Shown piece by piece: positions 1 to 5,700 of a stretch of DNA of 5,832 nucleotides. Position 1 is the first letter of the stretch. Every line of letters begins with the position of its first letter. The notes under the pieces are model-generated. The model was given only the letters and a program-made list of their open reading frames with translations. It did no database searches and was not told the DNA's origin. This DNA comes from Synechococcales cyanobacterium PMM_0002 (GTDB lineage: Bacteria; Cyanobacteriota; Cyanobacteriia; Elainellales; Elainellaceae), in contig CASBQX010000172.1 in the NCBI GenBank assembly GCA_949127925.1, positions 1 to 5,832 on the forward strand, written 5' to 3'. Made by a program: the position numbers and the translations under genes.

Positions 1-334
1 CGATCCTTCTCACTCAAGGACGGATAGAGCCGTTGCATTTGCTACTCAATTTCGGATGAATACGGGGTCACAGAACTCATGCATTCGGGGTATAGACTCA
101 GCCTATTGTTCCATAAAGACTTCTAGATCTTATTTAATTTCCATTCCTAAGCATGATGATTCGTGCCCTCAACACCAGTTGCTGAACTGTATTGTGACCA
201 TTAATCCAACTGCTGTAGCCGTTCACGTTCATCGGTTGCCAATTTTAGAGGTTTTGGAGCGAGTCGGGGCAAGGCTTTTCTCTATTCGTTCAACTTGATT
301 TAATCGGATATCAACTGACGCTCTGGCCTACTAG
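1..334. other. Region without a recognisable gene
   Basis: This stretch is more AT-rich than the rest and contains no HIP1 site. One plus-strand frame is open from position 2 to a stop ending at 298 (about 98 residues, first ATG at 56). Its translation has no motif I recognise, is rich in Ser, Ile, Arg and Cys, and has no convincing ribosome binding site before the ATG. It could be the tail of a gene entering from the left or chance. The minus strand is closed near the left edge in all three frames, so no minus-strand gene runs off that end. I see no clear terminator hairpin with a T run below the regulator gene, only short inverted repeats such as CAGTT-GCTG-AACTG at 176-189. Confidence 0.5.
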
Positions 335-991
335 CTAGTCAATCTCACCCAACGGAGAGTAGTAAATAATCGCCAAAAACCGAATCGGCAGTTCAATTAA
401 AGTTTCTGGGCCGTGGGGAATGTCGCCGCGAAAGGTGAGAGAGTCGCCTGGTTCGAGGCGATAGGTAGCTTGACCATGGCGATACTCCAACGTCCCTTCT
501 AGCATGTGAATAAACTCAATGCCGGGATGCTCAAAGGTGGGAAACACCTCAGAGGCATCGTTCATGGTAATCAAAAACGGCTCAAACCGTTTTGTGGGGC
601 CTTGGTCGTAGGCCAGCAAGTGATAAGTATGACCTCGCTTTGTCCCCCGGCGCACGACCTCCATGCCTTCGCCCTGCTTCACCAGTTGCGCACTGCCTAC
701 GGGCGTGTTGTAGTTGCGAAACAGGGTAGATAAGGAAATGCCTAGGGCACTCGTGAGCTTTGCTAAGGTTTCTAGACTGGTGGCAGTTTGGGCGTTTTCA
801 ATTTTGGACAACATGCCCCGCGAGATGCCCGTTTGCTCCGCAACGTCGGCAATTGTCAAGCCATGATTTTGGCGGAGTTCCCGCAGGGTAGTGCCGAGAT
901 AGCGTGACAAGGAGTCTTCTAACCCAGCTGGGTCGGACAAATTGGTTGGGATATCGCCTGCCGCCAGATTTTTTGCCGTACTGTCTGCCAT
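335..991 (-). CDS. XRE-family transcriptional regulator with C-terminal cupin domain
   Basis: A predicted cytoplasmic DNA-binding regulator of 218 residues. Residues about 32-90 form a lambda-repressor-type helix-turn-helix: TLRELRQNHGLTIADVAEQT, then GISRGMLSKIEN, then a helix through SLETLAKLTSALGI. Residues about 150-210 form a single cupin barrel with HPGIEFIHMLEG (H155, E159, E165) and LEPGDSLTFRGDIPH (H193). In this family (for example PuuR-like regulators) the cupin is thought to bind a small effector. The ATG at 991 was chosen because GAGGTAGGTGAG lies just upstream and a TATGAT box precedes it; a GTG at 1072 would add 27 residues but has no ribosome binding site and lies upstream of that box. 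The gene is divergent from soxB with paired repeats between them, so I infer it controls the sox operon. The stop codon lies in the palindrome ACTAGCTAGT (330-339). The family call is firm; the ligand and whether it represses or activates are unknown. Confidence 0.93.
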   Translation of the reverse strand: MADSTAKNLAAGDIPTNLSDPAGLEDSLSRYLGTTLRELRQNHGLTIADVAEQTGISRGMLSKIENAQTATSLETLAKLTSALGISLSTLFRNYNTPVGSAQLVKQGEGMEVVRRGTKRGHTYHLLAYDQGPTKRFEPFLITMNDASEVFPTFEHPGIEFIHMLEGTLEYRHGQATYRLEPGDSLTFRGDIPHGPETLIELPIRFLAIIYYSPLGEID

Positions 992-994
992 ATG

Positions 995-1006
995 CTCACC
1001 TACCTC
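995..1006 (-). promoter_or_regulatory. Ribosome binding site deciding the regulator start
   Basis: Read on the minus strand this is GAGGTAGGTGAG, ending 3 nt before the ATG at 991. It offers two purine-rich matches to the 16S anti-Shine-Dalgarno sequence: GAGGT about 10 nt from the ATG, and AGGTGAG nearer to it. It supports the ATG at 991 over the GTG at 1072, which has no such sequence. Confidence 0.65.
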
Positions 1007-1018
1007 TGTCTCTGCTGC

Positions 1019-1024
1019 ATCATA
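1019..1024 (-). promoter_or_regulatory. Candidate -10 box for the regulator gene
   Basis: On the minus strand this reads TATGAT, five of six matches to the sigma-70 consensus TATAAT. Transcription would start near 1012 and give a leader of about 20 nt to the ATG at 991. No good -35 box is visible at the usual distance (TATATG or TTATAT at 1042-1048). Direct-repeat copy 1 lies immediately upstream, where an activator or repressor could act, and autoregulation would be a reasonable inference. Confidence 0.4.
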
Positions 1025-1026
1025 GC

Positions 1027-1060
1027 AAGAAGCTTTGTTGACATATAAGAAACTTTGTTG
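1027..1060. promoter_or_regulatory. Candidate operator: two 14-bp direct repeats 20 bp apart
   Basis: AAGAAGCTTTGTTG at 1027-1040 and AAGAAACTTTGTTG at 1047-1060 match at 13 of 14 positions, with start points exactly 20 bp apart, about two helical turns. The pair lies between the divergent regulator and soxB genes. Copy 2 falls inside the -35/-10 spacer of the candidate soxB promoter, and copy 1 abuts the candidate -10 box of the regulator. Such placement is typical of an operator bound side by side by two protomers or dimers. That the neighbouring XRE-cupin protein is the binder is inference. Confidence 0.6.
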
Positions 1061-1066
1061 CACTAT
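1038..1066 (+). promoter_or_regulatory. Candidate sigma-70-type promoter for the sox operon
   Basis: A perfect -35 hexamer TTGACA (1038-1043) is followed after 17 bp by CACTAT (1061-1066), which keeps the A, A and T at positions 2, 5 and 6 of TATAAT. Transcription would start near 1073, giving a leader of about 65 nt to the ATG at 1138. The weak -10 lowers confidence. The direct-repeat copy at 1047-1060 fills the spacer, so a protein bound there would block RNA polymerase. Confidence 0.45.
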
Positions 1067-1137
1067 GTTCACTATTGCGCTGTTGATTGCGTGCCGTTAA
1101 TTCACTGCTGCTCCGGGCGATCGCTTCCCTTTTCCCC

Positions 1138-2379
1138 ATGCCACTGCGACTACTAAAATTTGCCCTTGCCCAGAACCATCCTGAACCGAGGATGTTTCGT
1201 CAGCCCGATCGGCTCCAGTCGAACTACGATGCGGTGATCATTGGCGGCGGTGGGCATGGGTTGGCAGCGGCCTATTATTTGGCGCGTGACCACGGCATGA
1301 CTAAGGTGGCCGTGTTGGAGCAGGGCTACATTGGCGGCGGCAATACGGGGCGCAATACTACAATCATTCGCTCCAATTATCTGACTCCGGAAGGGGTCAA
1401 GTTTTACGATGAGTCGGTGCGGCTGTGGCAAGACTTATCCACAGACTTTGACCTGAATTTATTTTACTCCACACGCGGTCATTTCACCTTAGCCCATACC
1501 GATGCCGCCGTGCGTACGATGCGCCAGCGAGCGGAAGTCAACAAACATTATGGCGTCGATAGCGAACTGGTGGATGCGGCGGCAGTGCAGGCAGCCTGCC
1601 CCGAAATGGACATCACCTGCGGCGGCCATACGCCTGTAATGGGCGCGCTCTATCATGCACCGGGCAGCATTGCCCGCCATGATGCTGTGGCCTGGGGCTA
1701 TGGGCGCGGGGCTAGCGATCGCGGTGTCGAAATTCATCAGCAGACGGAGGTGTTGGGCATTACCACCCAGTCTGGGCGAGTGACGGGGGTGCAAACCAGC
1801 CGGGGAGAGATTTCCACACCGCGTATATTGTGTGCTGTTGCAGGTTCAACGCCGCGACTGTTGCAGATGCTGGAGTTGCGATCGCCCCTATACATTCATC
1901 CATTGCAGGCGATGGTCAGCGAACCAATGAAACCGTGGCTCGATCCTATCATCGTATCCGGTAGCTTACATGTCTACATTAGTCAAACCGCACGCGGAGA
2001 ACTGGTGATGGGAGCGTCTCTCGATCCATACGAGCTGCATTCCACTCGCTCAACCTTAGACTTTGCCGAAGGGTTATCGGCTCACATGCTAGAACTGTTC
2101 CCATTCCTATCTCACGTCAAAATCGTTCGTCAGTGGGCAGGCATGGCCGACATGACGCCAGACTTTGCGCCAATCATGGGCAAAACTCCGATTGCCGGGT
2201 TCTATCTGGATGCAGGTTGGGGCACCTGGGGCTTCAAAGCCACTCCCGTTTCTGGCAAAACCATGGCCTACACCATGGCCTGCGATCGCCCCCACCATCT
2301 AATCCGCGACTTTTCTCTGGAACGGTTTGAAAAATACGATCTGGTGGCTGAAAAAGGCGCGGCATCGGTAGGGCATTAG
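1138..2379 (+). CDS. soxB: Sarcosine oxidase-type amine oxidase, beta subunit (SoxB)
   Basis: Flavoprotein subunit of a heterotetrameric sarcosine oxidase-like complex; in the family it oxidises N-methyl or other secondary amino acids in the cytoplasm. The 413 residues are one DAO-type fold. The FAD-binding loop is VIIGGGGHGLA (G36-G41), followed by ALEQ-like VLEQG and GGGNTGRNTTIIRSNYL (66-82), the strongest family signature. H181 in ARHDAVAWGYGRGA matches the histidine that carries covalent FMN in known enzymes (His173 in Stenotrophomonas, from memory). Near the C-terminus is GWGTWGFKATPVSGKTMA with K367, likely the oxygen-activating lysine position. Classical SoxB reads GWGTGGFKATPGSG here, so W364 and the Val are variant. 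The ATG at 1138 gives the usual family length and lead (LLKFAL... about 30 residues before the glycine loop); an upstream TTG at 1087 would add 17 residues. No clear ribosome binding site precedes either start. First gene of the operon; the substrate is not proven to be sarcosine. Confidence 0.95.
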   Translation: MPLRLLKFALAQNHPEPRMFRQPDRLQSNYDAVIIGGGGHGLAAAYYLARDHGMTKVAVLEQGYIGGGNTGRNTTIIRSNYLTPEGVKFYDESVRLWQDLSTDFDLNLFYSTRGHFTLAHTDAAVRTMRQRAEVNKHYGVDSELVDAAAVQAACPEMDITCGGHTPVMGALYHAPGSIARHDAVAWGYGRGASDRGVEIHQQTEVLGITTQSGRVTGVQTSRGEISTPRILCAVAGSTPRLLQMLELRSPLYIHPLQAMVSEPMKPWLDPIIVSGSLHVYISQTARGELVMGASLDPYELHSTRSTLDFAEGLSAHMLELFPFLSHVKIVRQWAGMADMTPDFAPIMGKTPIAGFYLDAGWGTWGFKATPVSGKTMAYTMACDRPHHLIRDFSLERFEKYDLVAEKGAASVGH

Positions 2380-2431
2380 GTATGGCGTTAGGTATGACAT
2401 TAAGTAGGGCATTAGCAACGGCGTAACGATG
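2372..2431 (+). repeat. Degenerate 12-bp tandem repeat over the soxB/soxD junction
   Basis: Five consecutive 12-bp units fill the gap: GGCATTAGGTAT (2372), GGCGTTAGGTAT (2384), GACATTAAGTAG (2396), GGCATTAGCAAC (2408) and GGCGTAACGATG (2420). Units 1 and 2 differ at one base; later units diverge, and the last holds the soxD start codon at 2429. The soxB stop TAG (2377-2379) lies in the first unit. This looks like slippage-type expansion of a short sequence. There is no convincing Shine-Dalgarno sequence for soxD within it. Confidence 0.75.
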
Positions 2432-2713
2432 AAACTTATGACCTGTCCCATTAACGGAGCGCGACCCATCTCCGAATTTGTCTGCGGTGGCGATCTGCGA
2501 GCCATGCCCAATCCCGCTACTGCCGATGATGCGACTTGGGCGGACTATGTATTTAACCGCCACAGCATTCCAGGTGTGAAACCAGAATGGTGGTGCCATA
2601 CCCCCAGCAATACCTGGTTTATTGCCGAGCGAGACACGCGCAGCGATCAGGTGTTTTGCACGTATTTGTATGGGGCTGAGCCAGAGATTATGGGGGAGCG
2701 ATCGCATGACTAA
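2429..2713 (+). CDS. soxD: Sarcosine oxidase-type delta subunit (SoxD), zinc site altered
   Basis: Small accessory subunit (94 residues, the usual size) of the heterotetrameric complex; in classical enzymes it binds one zinc ion and packs against the alpha subunit. Family landmarks are CPINGARPISEFVCGGD (6-22), WADYVFNRHSIPGV (37-50), and EWWCHTPSNTWFIAERDT with D-Q-V-F-C-T-Y after it. In the Stenotrophomonas/Corynebacterium type, zinc is held by Cys6, Cys9, His59 and Cys63. Here Cys6 is kept, position 9 is Asn, the His position aligns with the Cys of WWCH, and the last Cys aligns with Ser. The four-ligand site is therefore probably lost or different. I recall other SoxD proteins with CPxNG and WWxH-type signatures, so this is likely a genuine subfamily and not decay. 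The gene sits 49 bp after soxB and its last 8 bp overlap soxA, implying translational coupling. Confidence 0.93.
   Translation: MKLMTCPINGARPISEFVCGGDLRAMPNPATADDATWADYVFNRHSIPGVKPEWWCHTPSNTWFIAERDTRSDQVFCTYLYGAEPEIMGERSHD
2692..2705 (+). promoter_or_regulatory. soxA ribosome binding site with a HIP1 spacer
   Basis: GGGGGAG (2692-2698) is a Shine-Dalgarno-like run inside the end of soxD. It is followed by CGATCGC and then the soxA ATG at 2706, a spacing of 7 nt. The HIP1 octamer GCGATCGC (2698-2705) occupies the whole spacer, and being a perfect palindrome could pair in the mRNA or serve as a methylation site. It supports the start at 2706. Confidence 0.6.
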
Positions 2714-5700
2714 TCGACTACCGCCTGTTCCAGATGAATGGATCGATCGCCAGCAGCGAATTGAATTTACATTTGAAGATAACCGTTACTGGGGCTACGC
2801 CGGAGATACTATTAGCAGCGCGCTGTGGGCAGCGGGACAGCGAATTCTAGGACGCAGTTTCAAATATCATCGGCCACGCGGCATTCTTAGTTTGGCGAAT
2901 CATGACATTAATGCGCTCATGCAGTCGGGGCAGCAGCTCAGCGTTCGCGCCGATGTGACGCCGCTAGAGCCGAGGATGGTGCTGTCGGCGGTGAATACGG
3001 TGGGCGGGGTGGTGGGCGATCGCGCTAGCGTCCTAGGATTCTTCTCGGCCTTGATGCCCGTCGGCTTTTACTACAAGGCGTTCCACAACAAGCGGCTGTT
3101 TCCATTCTGGGAGCGGCTAATTCGGCAGATGACGGGGCTAGGAACCGTCGATCCCGCCACGCCGCACATCCGCACTCCCAAACGCTACGACTTTTGTGAT
3201 GTGCTGGTGATTGGGGCGGGCGAGTCTGGCTTGTCGGCAGGGCTAGCGGTGGCAGCAGCCGGGGCAGATGTAGTAATTGTGGATGAGAATGCCCAGCTTG
3301 GTGGGTCAGGCAGCTATCAATCTGGCACAGATCCAGATCGGCGATCGCAGCTCCAAACCTTACTGCAAGCCGTCAGTGCCCATCCTCAGATCCGGCTGTA
3401 TACCCACACCGCCGCCGCCGGCTATTACGCCGATCATTGGGTGCCGCTGGTGCAGCCTCATCGGATGATTAAGATGCGGGCGAAAGCGGTTATTGTCGCC
3501 AGCGGTGCCTACGAACAGCCCGCCGTATTTCGCAATAACGATCTGCCGGGAGTAATGCTGGCCTCTGCCGCTCAGCGGTTAATTTACCGCTATGCCGTGC
3601 AGCCAATGCAGCGAGCAGTCGTGCTAGTGGCCAATTCAGATGGCTATCGGGCGGCACTCGATTTGGCCACGCATGGAGTGGCGATCGCCGCCATTGTAGA
3701 CTTGCGCGAGGCTACTCTAAGCGAGCTGCCGCTGCCAAATCCACTGAAATCAGCCCTACGCGATCGCCAGATCCCCATCCTGACAGGCCACTGCATTTAT
3801 GCCGCTAGACCCAATCCAGCGGGAGATGGAGTTTCGTCGGCAATCGTGTGTCCACTGGTCAACGGGCAGCCGCAGCCAGAATTGCAGCGGGCGATCGCCT
3901 GTGACGGCATTGTCATGAGTGTGGGCTGGGCACCTGCGGCAAATCTGCTCTATCAAGCCGGAACGAAGATGCGGTTTGATGCTTGGCTTCAGCAGTTCGT
4001 CCCAGAGCACCTGCCTGTGGGCGTGTTTGCCTGTGGTCGCGTCAATGGCGTATTTGAGTGGGAACAGAAATTGCAGGACGGGCAACGCGCCGGACTGTCG
4101 GCAGCGGCGCATTTGGGTCTGGCTGAAGTGGAACAAGGTGCAGGCTGGCAGGGCAGGATCGCGCCTCCATCCGAATCGCCATCACATCCTTATCCCATGG
4201 TTAGTCATCCCGCCGGAAAAAACTTCGTTGATTTCGATGAAGACCTGCAATACAAAGATTTTTTGAACGCGATCCAAGAAGGATTTGACAACGTTGAATT
4301 ACTTAAGCGATACACGACTGTGGGAATGGGGCCTAGCCAGGGAAAACATTCAAATATGAATGCACTGCGGATTCTAGCGCAGACCATAGGTCAATCGCCA
4401 GGAGCTGTGGGCACCACCACTGCCCGACCGTTTTTTCATCCTGTACCGGTGTCTCACTTAGCAGGGCGCGGCTTCACCCCCGAACGATTGACCCCCCTGC
4501 ACGATCGCCATTTAGCGCTCAATGCTCACCTCATGCAGGCTGGGATGTGGCAGCGTCCCGAGTATTATGCCCGTGTGGGGCTGAGCCGCGAGGACTGCAT
4601 TCGACAGGAAGTCGTAGCGGTGCGATCGCAGATTGGCTTGATCGACGTCGGCACCCTGGGCAAGCTCGAAATTCGCGGGGCCGATGCGGCTGAGTTTTTG
4701 GAGCGAGTCTATACCGGGCGCTACGCCAATCTCAAGGTTGGCATGACCCGCTATGCGCTGATGCTAGATGAGTCGGGAGTGATTGTTGATGATGGCGTAA
4801 TTGCTCGACTGGCACCCGACCATTTTTACTTCACCACGACGACTTCGGCAGCGACGAGCGTTTACCGTGAACTGTCACGGCTGAATACCCTGTGGCGATC
4901 GCAGTGCGGCTTAGTCAATCTCACAGGAGCGCGATCGGCAACCAATCTAGCGGGACCTGCGGCTCCTGCGGTGCTGGCGCATTTGACGGATTTGGATCTG
5001 TCTAGTGGAGCGTTTCCGTATCTGGGCGTGCGGCAGGCCAGTGTAGCAGGTATTCCCGCTATCCTAATGCGCGTCGGCTTTGTGGGGGAATGGGGCTATG
5101 AAATTCACGTCGCGGCAGATGCGGCGGCAAGTCTCTGGGATGCCTTGATGGCGGCTGGTGCGGCCTTTGGCATCTGCCCCTTTGGGGTGGAAGCGCAGCG
5201 GCGACTGCGGTTAGAAAAAGGGCATTTGATCGTCGCTCAAGACACCGATGGCCTCACGACGCCGTTGCAGGCTGGCTTGCAGTGGGCAGTGAAATTGGAC
5301 AAACCGTTTTTTATCGGTCAGCGCAGTCTGCAAATTGTAGCGCCCCGACCACTCAAACAGACGCTAGTAGGATTCACCCTAGATGCCCAGTTTCGGCCCA
5401 CGCCGCCCCAGGAATGTCATTTGGTGATCGACCAAGGCGAAATCGCTGGACGAATCACCAGCATTGCCTTTAGCCCCACCTTGCAGCAGCACATTGGCCT
5501 AGCCTACGTAACGCCAGCTTTAGCGGTTGTCGGTACGCGCCTCACCATCCGACTTTCTGATCGCTCCCTCGTCACCGCCACCATCGCGCCCACACCGTTT
5601 TACGATCCCCAAAACCAACGCCAAAAAGTAAAGGTGATCTCATCCAACAACATGCCAGTGGATGCGACACGGAAGACACAATTGAACACGCGATTGGGTA

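Larger units (their letters stand above)
1117..4902. repeat. Twelve dispersed HIP1 octamers (GCGATCGC)
   Basis: Exact copies start at 1117, 1715, 1878, 2282, 2698, 3016, 3341, 3681, 3760, 3891, 4622 and 4895. HIP1 is the highly iterated palindrome of many cyanobacterial genomes, so this is the main taxonomic clue. All copies lie in or beside the sox coding region; none occurs in the regulator gene, the first 1.1 kb, or the last 0.9 kb. Confidence 0.9.

Noticed and set aside
56..298. Small plus-strand reading frame of 80 codons
   Set aside because: No ribosome binding site, no recognisable motif and unusual composition; kept only as an unexplained open frame.
294..314. Possible terminator below the regulator (TTGAT...ATCAA inverted repeat)
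   Set aside because: Stem of only about 5 AT-rich pairs with a 10-nt loop and no T run following on the minus strand.
992..1072. 27-residue N-terminal extension of the regulator from the GTG at 1072
   Set aside because: No ribosome binding site at the GTG, while the ATG at 991 has GAGGTAGGTGAG upstream and the likely -10 box lies between the two starts.
1087..1137. 17-residue extension of SoxB from a TTG codon at 1087
   Set aside because: The ATG at 1138 gives the usual N-terminal lead and length for SoxB; the TTG has no ribosome site and would lie very close to the predicted transcription start.
2260..2283. Adjacent 12-bp near-duplicates (ACCATGGCCTAC/ACCATGGCCTGC) in soxB
   Set aside because: They encode TMAYTMAC within a helix expected in the SoxB family at this place, so coding constraint explains them as well as repeat expansion does.
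2234..2707. Minus-strand frame of 157 codons opposite soxB/soxD
   Set aside because: Shadow of two confidently identified plus-strand genes; its repetitive middle is just the 12-bp repeat read backwards.
3756..4136. Minus-strand frame of 126 codons and other frames within soxA
   Set aside because: They lie wholly inside the continuous SoxA frame, which matches family motifs on both sides; no independent start signals or motifs.
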